Shown: in pieces, positions 42,242-51,381 of the stretch | Layout of the letters: every line of letters starts with the position of its first letter | Position numbering within the stretch: the stretch's first letter is position 1 | From: G965229605 sp965229605 | GTDB taxonomy: Bacteria; Pseudomonadota; Alphaproteobacteria; CBDDJK01 | Assembly (NCBI GenBank): GCA_965229605.1 | Contig: OZ245892.1 | Location: 1,302,001 to 1,366,000, forward strand | Direction: 5' to 3' | Length of the DNA: 64,000 nt | Translations under genes and position numbers: made by a program | Notes under the pieces: generated by a model | The model's input: only the letters and a program-made list of their open reading frames with translations | Told to the model about the DNA's origin: nothing | The model's database searches: none

Positions 42242-45049
42242 GTGTTAAAAATACCCGACGCAGAAGCTGTTCTTTTCACCCTGGACGGACAAGAGGTCGA
42301 GGCACAACCGGATGAAAGCATCTGGGACGTTGCCAAACGGCTGGGGACAGATATCCCGCATCTTTGTCATAAGCCTGATCCGGGCTATCGGCCTGACGGG
42401 AATTGCCGGGCCTGCATGGTTGAAATTGAAGGAGAGCGCGTGCTTGCGGCTTCCTGCATTCGCCAGCCAACGGCTGGCATGAAAGTGACCACCCAATCTG
42501 AACGCGCCAAGACAGCCCGCCGCACGGTGGTTGAACTGCTGCTGGCTGATCAGCCCCCGAAAGAACAGGCGCATGATCAATCGTCGCATTTCTGGAAAAT
42601 GGCCGATGAAAACGAGATTGCAACCAGCCGCTTTCCTCCGGTCGAGAAAGAACAGGTGCCGCTTCTGGATGACAGCCATCTGGCCATGCGGGTTAATCTT
42701 GATGCCTGTATTCATTGCGGGCTCTGCGTGCGGGCTTGTCGGGAAGTGCAGGTCAATGACGTGATTGGCATGCAGGGGCGCGGGCATAATGCCAAGATTA
42801 TCTTTGACCAGTCCGATCCGATGGGCAAGTCCACCTGCGTTGCCTGCGGGGAATGTGTACAGGCCTGCCCGACCGGGGCCTTGATGCCAGCAACCATTCT
42901 TGATGATAAAGAAATCGGGGATCGCGGTAAAGTCGACCGGCAGGTCAAGTCGGTTTGCCCTTATTGCGGGGTTGGCTGCCAGCTGACTTTCAATATCCGT
43001 GATGAAAAGATCGCCTGGGTTGAAGGCTCCAAAGGGCCAGCCAACGAAAACCGGCTTTGTGTCAAGGGACGCTTTGGCTTCGATTATATTGCCAATCCGC
43101 AACGCCTGACCACACCGCTCATCCGCAAAGAAGACGCCCCGGCAAAAGGGCTTAATATTGATCCGAAAAATCCTTTCACGCATTTTCGTGAAGCCTCCTG
43201 GGAAGAAGCCCTCAATGTTGCAGCAAAAGGCCTGACTGATCTGGATAAAAATCATGGTGGTCAATCCATCGCCGGGTTTGGCTCGGCCAAATGTTCAAAC
43301 GAAGAAGCCTATCTTTTCCAAAAACTGATCCGCCAACGTTTTGGCCATAATAATGTCGATCACTGCACCCGGCTTTGTCATGCCTCCTCGGTGGCTGCCT
43401 TGATGGAAAATGTCGGCTCCGGGGCGGTCACCGCGACCTTTAATGAAATCGAAAATGCCGATGTCGCCATTGTCATCGGGGCCAATTCAACTGAAAATCA
43501 CCCGGTTGCCGCCACCTATTTCAAGCAATTTGCCAAGCGCGGCGGCAAACTGATTGTTATGGACCCCCGCGCGCAAGCCCTTAAACGCTATGCCGAACAT
43601 ATGGTGCAGTTCCGCCCCGGAACCGATGTCGCCATGCTCAATGCCATCATGCATGTCATTGTTGAAGAATCCCTCTATAACCCCGCCTATATTGACCAGT
43701 TCACCGAAAACTGGTCTGCCATGAAAGCCCATCTAAGCGGCTTTTCTCCTGAAGATATGGCCCCGGTCTGCGGCGTTGAGGCTGAAACCCTGCGTGTGAT
43801 TGCCCGCACCTTTGCCACCGCCAATGCTGCCATGATCTTTTGGGGCATGGGCATTTCCCAACATGTTCATGGTACCGACAATTCCCGGGCCCTGATCTCG
43901 CTGGCCCTGATGTGCGGACAGGTCGGGCGACCCGGTGCCGGGCTGCATCCGTTGCGGGGACAGAATAATGTTCAAGGGGCCTCTGATGCCGGGCTAATCC
44001 CGATGGTGCTGCCAGACTATCAACCCGTTGCCAATAAAGATTTGCGCAGCCAGTTTGAAAGATTATGGGACACGCCGATTGATGAAAAACCGGGGCTGAC
44101 GGTGGTTGAAATCATGGATGCAATCCATGACGATAAAATCAAAGGCATGTATATTCTGGGTGAAAATCCGGCAATGTCGGACCCGGACCTCACGCACGCC
44201 CGCGCTGCACTTGCCAAACTGGATCATCTGGTCGTGCAGGATATTTTCCTGACCGAAACTGCAAATTTTGCCGATGTGATCCTGCCCGCCGCTGCCTGGC
44301 CTGAAAAAACCGGCACCGTGACCAATACCAACCGCCAGGTGCAGATGGGCCGCCCGGCCCTGAACCCGCCCGGTCAGGCGCGCGCCGACTGGTCGATCAC
44401 GGTTGATCTTGCCAATCAGCTGGGCCTTTCATGGGATTATCAGCATCCGCGCGATGTTTTTGCTGAAATGAAGCAGGTGATGAAATCCTTAAATAATATC
44501 ACCTGGGAACGGCTGGACCGCGAAGGGGCCGTGACCTATCCCTGCCATGGACCCGATCAACCCGGAGAGCCGATTGTCTTTGGCGACCGTTTCCCGAGAG
44601 AGAACGGACGCGCCCGCTTTACTCCGGCCGATATTGTCCCGCCTGCCGAGGTCCCGGATAAAGACTATCCTTTCATCCTGACAACTGGTCGCCAGCTTGA
44701 ACATTGGCACACGGGAGCTATGACCAGACGTTCGGACGTGCTTGACTGGGCTGAACCCGAAGCCTCGGCAGCATTGCACCCACGCACACTTGGAAGGCTG
44801 GGGATCAAACCCGGTGCACCGCTTACCGTTGAAACACGCCGCGGTGCCATCACCTTGATGGCGCGGGCTGATCGCGCTGTTTCAGATGATATGGTGTTTA
44901 TTCCGTTTGCCTATGTTGAATCGGCTGCCAATATTCTGACCAATCCAAAACTTGACCCCTATGGCAAAATCCCTGAATTTAAATTTGCCGCCTGCCGGGT
45001 GGTCAAGCTGGAAGAAGCTGAAAGTTCGACTGCGGAATTTGTAAAGTAA
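42242..45049 (+). CDS. fdsA: Formate dehydrogenase catalytic subunit FdsA
   Basis: Molybdo/tungsto-bis-MGD enzyme oxidising formate to CO2. 935 residues from the GTG at 42242, with GAGGAG upstream; a TTG at 42224 would overlap fdsB. N-terminal [2Fe-2S] domain (C42, C55, C58, C72), two [4Fe-4S] motifs (C156/159/162/166 and C199/202/205/209), CPYCGVGC cluster (C239/242/246, C273), then the molybdopterin domain. Active-site Cys379-His380 in CTRLCHASSV; no selenocysteine. C-terminal MGD-binding domain has TTGRQLEHWHTGAMTRR. Neither fdsC/fdhD nor fdsD is adjacent. Its 3' end overlaps convergent modC by 47 bp. Confidence 0.94.
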   Translation: MLKIPDAEAVLFTLDGQEVEAQPDESIWDVAKRLGTDIPHLCHKPDPGYRPDGNCRACMVEIEGERVLAASCIRQPTAGMKVTTQSERAKTARRTVVELLLADQPPKEQAHDQSSHFWKMADENEIATSRFPPVEKEQVPLLDDSHLAMRVNLDACIHCGLCVRACREVQVNDVIGMQGRGHNAKIIFDQSDPMGKSTCVACGECVQACPTGALMPATILDDKEIGDRGKVDRQVKSVCPYCGVGCQLTFNIRDEKIAWVEGSKGPANENRLCVKGRFGFDYIANPQRLTTPLIRKEDAPAKGLNIDPKNPFTHFREASWEEALNVAAKGLTDLDKNHGGQSIAGFGSAKCSNEEAYLFQKLIRQRFGHNNVDHCTRLCHASSVAALMENVGSGAVTATFNEIENADVAIVIGANSTENHPVAATYFKQFAKRGGKLIVMDPRAQALKRYAEHMVQFRPGTDVAMLNAIMHVIVEESLYNPAYIDQFTENWSAMKAHLSGFSPEDMAPVCGVEAETLRVIARTFATANAAMIFWGMGISQHVHGTDNSRALISLALMCGQVGRPGAGLHPLRGQNNVQGASDAGLIPMVLPDYQPVANKDLRSQFERLWDTPIDEKPGLTVVEIMDAIHDDKIKGMYILGENPAMSDPDLTHARAALAKLDHLVVQDIFLTETANFADVILPAAAWPEKTGTVTNTNRQVQMGRPALNPPGQARADWSITVDLANQLGLSWDYQHPRDVFAEMKQVMKSLNNITWERLDREGAVTYPCHGPDQPGEPIVFGDRFPRENGRARFTPADIVPPAEVPDKDYPFILTTGRQLEHWHTGAMTRRSDVLDWAEPEASAALHPRTLGRLGIKPGAPLTVETRRGAITLMARADRAVSDDMVFIPFAYVESAANILTNPKLDPYGKIPEFKFAACRVVKLEEAESSTAEFVK

Positions 45050-46124
45050 AATAGCCGCCTGAGGCATGATCAATCGCATCAGTTTCTTCTATTTCAGCAA
45101 AAATTTCTATCTCGGGCGCATCAGCTAACCGGCAGACATAACACCAGTGGCTGCCAAGCGGATAGGCATGGTCAATCGTCACCGAAACCATACATGACTC
45201 ATCAGATACAGGCGCGGCTTTTTTTGTGCTGAATGTCATACCACGATGATCGCAAATCAGCATCAGCCCTGCTGTTGAAGGAAATTTTTCCGCTACCTGA
45301 ATTTTACCCCCGGCCCATTCAACCGTCTGTTCCCCGGGACCACGTTGCGCTTTGACGGGAAAAATATTGCGAAAACCCATCAACCGTGCTGACTGGCTGC
45401 TTGAAGGATGGGCGACAATCTGCCGGGCTGGGCCCTGATCAAGAATCCGGCCATCCGCAATCAGACAAAGCCTGTCACTCAGCATCATCGCTTCGTTCAA
45501 ATCATGCGTCACCAGAATAATCGGGGTGGCCAGACGCTGGCGCAAAGCTGCAAGTTCAGCATAAAGCCTGGCGCGCACCGGCGGATCAACCGCAGAAAAC
45601 GGCTCATCAAGCAATAAAAGCTGCGGGTCGCGAGCCAGGGCTCTGGCCAGCGCCACCCGTTGTTGCTGCCCGCCCGAAAGCTGTGAAGGGCGGCGGTCTT
45701 CTAGCCCCTCCAGCTTGAAATTTTGCATCAATGTGCAGGCCCGGCTTTTTCTCTGCGCCCGATGATCGCTACAAACCGCAAGGGCAATATTCTCCAATGC
45801 TGTGAGGTGCGGAAATAACGCATAGGATTGAAAAACCATCCCCACTTTTCGCTGCCAGGCTGGTAGGGAAACAGACTCATTCATCCAGTCGACCCCGTTC
45901 ATCCTGATGGAGCCGGATAAAACGCGTGGACCACTGATGGCAGAGACAAGCGGCAATCCGGCAATCGCCCGCAAAATTGTGGTTTTTCCGCCACCTGACG
46001 GGCCGGTCAAGGCCAATAACTCACCGGGGCGGCACTGAAATTCAATATCAAGCGGAATCGGCGTTTTTTGCACCAAACGCACATCCAGCCCATTCGATTC
46101 TATATCCATCATTTCCTTATTCAT
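45003..46124 (-). CDS. modC: Molybdate ABC transporter ATPase
   Basis: ATP-binding subunit for molybdate (or tungstate/sulfate-type) import. 373 residues: Walker A GPSGGGKTT at 41-49, signature LSGGQQQRVALARALARDP, Walker B LLLLDEPFSAVD, H-loop ILVTHDLNEAM, and a C-terminal TOBE-like region. Start among M1, M5 or M6. It lies 5 bp after modB and converges with fdsA, overlapping its 3' coding end by 47 bp, an unusually long convergent overlap. Substrate inferred from modB and the Mo-enzyme next door. Confidence 0.85.
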   Translation of the reverse strand: MNKEMMDIESNGLDVRLVQKTPIPLDIEFQCRPGELLALTGPSGGGKTTILRAIAGLPLVSAISGPRVLSGSIRMNGVDWMNESVSLPAWQRKVGMVFQSYALFPHLTALENIALAVCSDHRAQRKSRACTLMQNFKLEGLEDRRPSQLSGGQQQRVALARALARDPQLLLLDEPFSAVDPPVRARLYAELAALRQRLATPIILVTHDLNEAMMLSDRLCLIADGRILDQGPARQIVAHPSSSQSARLMGFRNIFPVKAQRGPGEQTVEWAGGKIQVAEKFPSTAGLMLICDHRGMTFSTKKAAPVSDESCMVSVTIDHAYPLGSHWCYVCRLADAPEIEIFAEIEETDAIDHASGGYFTLQIPQSNFQLLPA

Positions 46125-46129
46125 CAGTC

Positions 46130-46798
46130 CTAGCGACGATACTGAAAAACCCGTCCCAATATATGGACCAGCATAATCCCGCCCCCAGAAACCGCCAGCA
46201 GCAATCCGGCCATCCGCCCTGCCCCTTCATCGTCAAATTCCTGGAGCTGATCAAAAATGGCAATCGAGGCTGTTTTGGTCTCGCCAGGAATCCCGCCGCC
46301 AACCATCAGCACAACCCCGAACTCCCCCAGCGTATGGGCAAAGCAAAGGACGGCAGCACTTATGACGCCGGGCCAGATCAATGGAGCTTCAATCAACCAG
46401 AAGCACCGCCAGGGACCAAGCCCACATGTTGCGGCGGCAGCGGTTAAATCCTGTGGCAAATCAGCAAAGCTGCGCTGAATGGGAAAGACAGCAAGTGGCA
46501 AATTAAACAGGATCGCCGCCAGCAAAAGGCCTGAAAAGCTGAAGGCGAAGCCCTGATTAAATAGTTCTTGCCAAAGCTGACCAAGCGGGGCGGCCTGACC
46601 AAACAGACTGAGCAAATAATAGCCAAGCACGGTTGGCGGGATCACCAGAGGCAAAGCCAGACTGGCCTCCAGCAGGCTTTTTCCAAAAAATGACTGACAG
46701 GCCAGCAACCGCCCGAGGCCAAGCCCCAGCGGAATCAGAAAAAGCAGCGATATCAGGCCAAGCTCCAGTGAAAGGACAAGGGCCGTCCAGTCAATCAT
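46130..46798 (-). CDS. modB: Molybdate ABC transporter permease
   Basis: Inner-membrane permease of 222 residues from the ATG at 46798 (MIDWTALVLSLELGLISL). The family EAA-type loop is AAATCGLGPWRCFWLIEAPLIWPGVI; ARTLGEFG-like segment is present as AHTLGEFGVVLMVGGGIPGETKTASIAIFD, the region typical of ModB/CysT. Five or six membrane helices. Its start overlaps the rsmI stop by 8 bp, so the order is rsmI-modB-modC. A modA binding-protein gene is not found in this window. Confidence 0.87.
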   Translation of the reverse strand: MIDWTALVLSLELGLISLLFLIPLGLGLGRLLACQSFFGKSLLEASLALPLVIPPTVLGYYLLSLFGQAAPLGQLWQELFNQGFAFSFSGLLLAAILFNLPLAVFPIQRSFADLPQDLTAAAATCGLGPWRCFWLIEAPLIWPGVISAAVLCFAHTLGEFGVVLMVGGGIPGETKTASIAIFDQLQEFDDEGAGRMAGLLLAVSGGGIMLVHILGRVFQYRR

Positions 46799-47717
46799 CG
46801 TCGCCTCTTGTCTGTAGCGGGGCCTTTTCGTGTTCTTTAAGGGCTGCCTTATATAAAGCCTTGCGATCCAGGCCAAACGCACGGGCTGTCTGGCTACAGG
46901 CCTGGCTTAAACTTGTGGTCTGGCAAAGCTGCTGCAAATGCTCCCGAATGGCGGGGGTAAAATCTGCTCCCGTGTTGATGCCAGGGTCTGCTGGCGCGAT
47001 AATGACAACAATTTCACCCTTTAAAGGCATGTCTGCGGCCAGATCAATCACCTCTGCCAAGGGTCCGCGCAAGGTTTCTTCATAATGCTTGGTCATTTCA
47101 CGGCAAACAGCAACCGGGCGATTGCCAAGGACATCAAACATATCCTGCAAGGCAGCGCGAATGCGCCGGGCAGTTTCATAAAAAATCACCGTGCAGGAGG
47201 AGGTCTGCACATCCTCCAGCGTGCGCCGACGTTGAGCTTGCCGGGCAGGAAGAAAGCCCGCGAATAGAAAACGGTCACTGGCCAGTCCTGAAATCTGCAA
47301 TCCGGCAATCACTGCCGAAGGACCGGGAATAGAATAAACCGCTTGCCTGGCCGCAACCACCTCCCGGACCAGTTTGAAGCCCGGATCAGCAACAAGCGGC
47401 GACCCGGCGTCCGAAACCAGGGCCAATCGTGCCTGATTTTTCAACTGTGCCAAGATTTGAGGACGCATCCTTTCGCCATTATGGTCATGGTATAATCGGC
47501 ATTTTGCCTGAATACCATAATGAGTCAGCAGCTTTGCTGTCACGCGTTGATCTTCGCAGTAAATCACATCTGCTTGCGCCAGAACCTGCAAGGCACGCAC
47601 GGTTATATCGCCCAGATTGCCAATAGGCGTTGCCACAAGATACAAGCCCGGTGCCAGAGAATCGTCACCAGATATCTGAAAACCTGAAAGGGATAGAGGG
47701 GGGCGGCTTGCAGTCAT
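46791..47717 (-). CDS. rsmI: 16S rRNA C1402 2'-O-methyltransferase RsmI
   Basis: SAM-dependent methyltransferase of 308 residues. LYLVATPIGNLGDITVRAL is the family N-terminus; CEDQRVTAKLLTHYGI, LVSDAGSPLVADPGFKLV, IPGPSAVIAGLQISGL and REMTKHYEETLRGPL are all RsmI segments. The C-terminal 80 residues hold a small helical domain. It is divergent from the LpoA-like lipoprotein gene (90-bp gap), the common rsmI/lpoA arrangement. Confidence 0.95.
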   Translation of the reverse strand: MTASRPPLSLSGFQISGDDSLAPGLYLVATPIGNLGDITVRALQVLAQADVIYCEDQRVTAKLLTHYGIQAKCRLYHDHNGERMRPQILAQLKNQARLALVSDAGSPLVADPGFKLVREVVAARQAVYSIPGPSAVIAGLQISGLASDRFLFAGFLPARQAQRRRTLEDVQTSSCTVIFYETARRIRAALQDMFDVLGNRPVAVCREMTKHYEETLRGPLAEVIDLAADMPLKGEIVVIIAPADPGINTGADFTPAIREHLQQLCQTTSLSQACSQTARAFGLDRKALYKAALKEHEKAPLQTRGDDD

Positions 47718-47807
47718 TCACAATATTGCGTAAAGATAAAGATGGATTGTACATACGCGCGATCTGGCGATCCGAAAAGCCCAACCTGACATCAGTGATT
47801 TATCCCT

Positions 47808-49442
47808 ATGCCTGCTGCCTATCGTTTCCGGTTATCTGACATCGCTGCAAAAGCCTTTACGGTTATAGCTTTGGCAGTCTTTGTGCTGGGCTGCGCTGTT
47901 CCGGGGGGACGCTTTGATTCTGCCCGCAATCAAGCAACCATCGGGGCACAGACAACACCCCGTGCATCCACCTCCCAACAACCCATCTCGCCACAACAGG
48001 GCAATATTCCGGCCCAGCCAACACATTTCCCGCGCCCGGCACAAGAAGTCATGCGCGGGACATCAAATACCCCCCAAGCCTCCGCAAATCCCGGTGAATT
48101 GCAAGCAGCTTTCCCTAACTCTGATCTGTCACAAGCTGATCAATCCGCCGCTCTATTTCCTGATGAGCCTCTGTTCCCTGATTTAAGCCCCAAACCTCGT
48201 CTACAGAATCCGGGCACAGACAATAACCCGCGTGATCTGTCGCGCCCTGATCTATCGCGTTCTGGCATTCATGTGGGATTCCTGCTGCCGCTCTCCGGCC
48301 CTTTTGCGGCAACCGGCGAGGCCTTGCGCCAGGGAGCCATTCTTGGCCTGTTTACAATCAATCAACCAGACCTCTATATTTCATTTTATGACACCGCCGC
48401 CTCATCCGGCGCAAACAGCACACAAAACACTATTCCAACTGGCAATAATAATAACCAGGGACCAGAACAGGCCGCAAGAAATGCCGCTGCCGCCGCCATC
48501 GCTGACGGGGCGCAGGTGCTTGTCGGGCCTTTGCTTGCCCAGTCGGTGGAAGCCATCAAACCATTGGCCATGCAAGCAAATGTGCCGGTTATCAGTTTTT
48601 CAAACTCCAGCCGGGTGGCTGGCGGACCCGTGGTCATCATGGGCAATCTGCCCTCCAGCCAGGTCCGGGCGATTGCAGCCAGTGCTATTGAAGAAGGCCG
48701 CAGCCGCTTTGCCCTGATTGCACCAGACAATGCCTATGGGCGGCTGGTTGGCGAATCACTTTCCAGCTTTCTCGCACAATATCGCTTGTCACTGGTGGAC
48801 TGGGCCTTTTTCCCCCCGCAGACCGAGAATTTTTCTGCGATTGCCCGGCGACTGGCCAATTTCGATGAACGCACGGCAGCACTAAGCCGCCATCTGGCAC
48901 AGCTACAGGCTAACCCTGCCAATGAGGCCAATATTGCTGAATTGCGTCGTCTGCGCGGCGCAGAAACCTTTGGCGATCCGCCTTTTGATACTTTGCTGGT
49001 TGCCATCAATAATCCTGAACAACTGTTTATCCTGACAGCACAACTTAGTCTTTATGATATTGATCCTCCGGCTGTTCGCCTGCTGGGGCTTGGTCCCTGG
49101 GAGAATCTGTCCGGGCTTGCCCGCGAACCGGCCTTGCTAAATGCGCGCTTTCCGGTAACACGCCCGCCAGAAGATCAAAATTTTGCCCAGTATTTTTCAA
49201 AGTTTTTCAATAACCGCCCCACCCGGATGAACGGGCTTGGATTTGATGCCGCCGTTGTTGCGATGAAAATTCTTGCCGAAGGACTTTCTTTACAAAATTT
49301 GATGGATAGCAGTGGATTCGCGGGTGCAAACGGCTTTTTTCGCTTTACACAGCAAGGCTTGACCGAACGCGGCTACGCAATTATGGAAGTGACAACGAAT
49401 GGCGTGGTGATGATCACGCCGCCTGCTTTTCCAGCCGGATAG
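47808..49442 (+). CDS. LpoA-like penicillin-binding protein activator lipoprotein
   Basis: 544-residue outer-membrane lipoprotein candidate. The N-terminal hydrophobic stretch ends in the lipobox VFVLGC (Cys29). Residues 30-145 are Pro/Gln/Ser-rich linker. From about 150 there is a periplasmic-binding type I fold (HVGFLLPLSGPFAATGEALRQGA, VLVGPLLAQSVEAIKPLA, RFALIAPDNAYGRLVGESL) of the Peripla_BP_6 class used by LpoA-type activators of class A penicillin-binding proteins. Placement divergent from rsmI supports this. It is not an amino-acid transporter SBP, because no ABC partners adjoin. Confidence 0.82.
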   Translation: MPAAYRFRLSDIAAKAFTVIALAVFVLGCAVPGGRFDSARNQATIGAQTTPRASTSQQPISPQQGNIPAQPTHFPRPAQEVMRGTSNTPQASANPGELQAAFPNSDLSQADQSAALFPDEPLFPDLSPKPRLQNPGTDNNPRDLSRPDLSRSGIHVGFLLPLSGPFAATGEALRQGAILGLFTINQPDLYISFYDTAASSGANSTQNTIPTGNNNNQGPEQAARNAAAAAIADGAQVLVGPLLAQSVEAIKPLAMQANVPVISFSNSSRVAGGPVVIMGNLPSSQVRAIAASAIEEGRSRFALIAPDNAYGRLVGESLSSFLAQYRLSLVDWAFFPPQTENFSAIARRLANFDERTAALSRHLAQLQANPANEANIAELRRLRGAETFGDPPFDTLLVAINNPEQLFILTAQLSLYDIDPPAVRLLGLGPWENLSGLAREPALLNARFPVTRPPEDQNFAQYFSKFFNNRPTRMNGLGFDAAVVAMKILAEGLSLQNLMDSSGFAGANGFFRFTQQGLTERGYAIMEVTTNGVVMITPPAFPAG

Positions 49443-49471
49443 TTTTCCAGAATGCATATGAGGCCCTGATC

Positions 49472-50782
49472 ATGCATGATATACGCTTTGTTCGCGAGAA
49501 TCAGGCGATTTTTGACCGTGCGATGCAGGACCGGGGGGCTGGCAAGAATGCATCGGCCCCTTTGATTGAGCTTGATCAGAAAAGGCGTCAGGCCCAGACG
49601 GAGCTTGGCACGTTGCAGAGCAAGCGCAACCGTCTTTCGCGCGAGATTGGGGAGATCAAAAGCAAGGGCGGAGATGCAACAAGTCTTATGGATGAGGTAA
49701 CGGCGCTTAAAGGGGATATGGCGGCGTTGACGGAGGCCGAGCATGAAGCTGGCGAGGCACTTAATCATGCTTTGAGTATTCTGCCCAATCTGCCGATGGA
49801 GGACGTGCCGGTTGGCGAGGATGAAAGCGCAAATCGTGAGATTCGTACCTGGGGGACAGCAACGGTTGGCAAGCCGGGATTGCAGCATTTTGAAATTGGC
49901 GAGAATCTGGGTTTGATGGATTTTGAAACGGCGGCGCGCATGTCTGGCGCGCGCTTTGTTCTTTTGCGCGGGGTTCTGGCGCGACTTGAGCGGGCTTTGG
50001 CGAGTTTCATGCTGGATATTCATACGACGGAGAACGGCTATACCGAGATATCGCCGCCGCTTATGGTGCGTGATGAGGCCATGTATGGCACCGGGCAGCT
50101 GCCTAAATTTGGGGAGGATATGTTCCGCACTGAGGATGGATTCTGGCTGGTCCCGACCGCAGAGGTGCCGTTGACCAACTGTGCGGGCAAGCTGATTATT
50201 GACCCGGCCACCCTGCCCTGGCGGCTGACGGCCTGGACCCCTTGCTTTCGATCAGAGGCCGGAGCGGCAGGGCGTGATACACGCGGGATGATCCGGATGC
50301 ATCAATTCTCTAAAGTCGAGCTGGTCAGCATCACAACCCCTGAACAATCCATGGCAGAGCATGAACGGATGACGGCATCTGCTGAAAAAATCCTGCAACG
50401 GCTAAATCTGCCCTATCGGGTGATTGTTCTGTCAACCGGGGATATGGGTTTTGGGGCGCGCAAGACCTATGATATCGAAGTCTGGCTTCCCGGGCAGCAG
50501 CAATATCGTGAAATTTCAAGCTGTTCGAATTGCGGAGACTTTCAGGCCCGGCGGATGAATGCCCGCATGCGTCAGACCAGCGAGAAAGGCACAAAATTTG
50601 TCCATAGTCTGAATGGTTCCGGCCTTGCCGTTGGACGCACCTTGATTGGCGTGCTTGAAAATTACGTCACTGACAAGGGCGATGTTGTAATTCCTGAAGC
50701 TTTGCGGCCTTATATGGGGGGGCTGGATAAAATCACCAAAGAATCGCTTAGACCAATCCCGCAGCAAGAGACCGAATCCTGA
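49472..50782 (+). CDS. serS: Seryl-tRNA synthetase
   Basis: Class II synthetase charging tRNA-Ser and tRNA-Sec. 436 residues: N-terminal antiparallel coiled coil (about 25-110, QTELGTLQSKRNRLSREIGEI), then the catalytic core with motif 2 TPCFRSEAGAAGRDTRGMIR followed by HQF, the segment EISSCSNCGDFQARRMNAR, and motif 3 NGSGLAVGRTLIGVLENY. Starts MHDIRFVRENQ, the usual N-terminus. Its TGA overlaps the next ATG (TGATG). Confidence 0.97.
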   Translation: MHDIRFVRENQAIFDRAMQDRGAGKNASAPLIELDQKRRQAQTELGTLQSKRNRLSREIGEIKSKGGDATSLMDEVTALKGDMAALTEAEHEAGEALNHALSILPNLPMEDVPVGEDESANREIRTWGTATVGKPGLQHFEIGENLGLMDFETAARMSGARFVLLRGVLARLERALASFMLDIHTTENGYTEISPPLMVRDEAMYGTGQLPKFGEDMFRTEDGFWLVPTAEVPLTNCAGKLIIDPATLPWRLTAWTPCFRSEAGAAGRDTRGMIRMHQFSKVELVSITTPEQSMAEHERMTASAEKILQRLNLPYRVIVLSTGDMGFGARKTYDIEVWLPGQQQYREISSCSNCGDFQARRMNARMRQTSEKGTKFVHSLNGSGLAVGRTLIGVLENYVTDKGDVVIPEALRPYMGGLDKITKESLRPIPQQETES

Positions 50783-51381
50783 TGGTGTCGCCGCTGGTCT
50801 CCGAGCAGCTTCAACAATTTCTTGCTGATGAAGTTTCCGCCCATCGCCGCACAGTTGATTCACTGGTTCAATCCTGCGGCTCTGATTTTGCTGAAATGGC
50901 GATTTGCTGGGGGCAATGTCTTGCGGGCGGCCATACCATCTTCCTGTTTGGCAACGGCGGCAGCGCAGCCGATGCCCAACATATTGCTGCAGAAATCACA
51001 GGCCGCTATCAGGTTGAACGAGCGGGATTGCCAGCCATTGCGCTGACAACCGATACATCGGCCTTGACGGCGATAGGCAATGACTATGGATTTGAGCGCA
51101 TCTTTTCCCGCCAGCTTGAAGCCCTTGCCCGCCCTGGCGATATCGCCCTCGGCATTTCAACCAGTGGCAACAGTGCCAATGTTATAGACGCGCTGAAAAC
51201 AGCAAAGAATAAAGGGATAACAGCCCTTGGTCTTGCAGGTGGAAGCGGCGGGGCCATGGTTGGACTGGCTGAACCGCTGATTATTGTCCCGTCTGATGTC
51301 ACAGCCCGTATTCAGGAAATGCATATTTTGATTGGTCATACATTATGCGGGTCCGTTGAAAAATGGCTTGGATATGCCTGA
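50782..51381 (+). CDS. gmhA: SIS-domain phosphoheptose isomerase (GmhA/DiaA type)
   Basis: 199-residue SIS-domain protein. FLFGNGGSAADAQHIAAEITGRY and TSALTAIGNDYGFERIFSRQLEAL are GmhA hallmarks; GISTSGNSANVIDALKTA is the sugar-phosphate loop. GmhA makes D-glycero-D-manno-heptose 7-phosphate for LPS core; the paralogue DiaA regulates DnaA. The intact active-site segments favour GmhA, though no other heptose genes (hldE, gmhB) are nearby. ATG overlaps the serS stop by 1 bp and its 3' end overlaps the lyase gene by 8 bp. Confidence 0.82.
   Translation: MVSPLVSEQLQQFLADEVSAHRRTVDSLVQSCGSDFAEMAICWGQCLAGGHTIFLFGNGGSAADAQHIAAEITGRYQVERAGLPAIALTTDTSALTAIGNDYGFERIFSRQLEALARPGDIALGISTSGNSANVIDALKTAKNKGITALGLAGGSGGAMVGLAEPLIIVPSDVTARIQEMHILIGHTLCGSVEKWLGYA

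Noticed and set aside
42245..43264. 339-residue minus-strand ORF opposite fdsA
   Set aside because: Antisense shadow of the conserved ferredoxin domains.
43370..43385. Possible selenocysteine site in FdsA
   Set aside because: The active-site codon is TGT (Cys379); there is no in-frame TGA.
49373..50023. 216-residue minus-strand ORF opposite serS
   Set aside because: Antisense to the coiled-coil arm of SerS; no recognisable domain.
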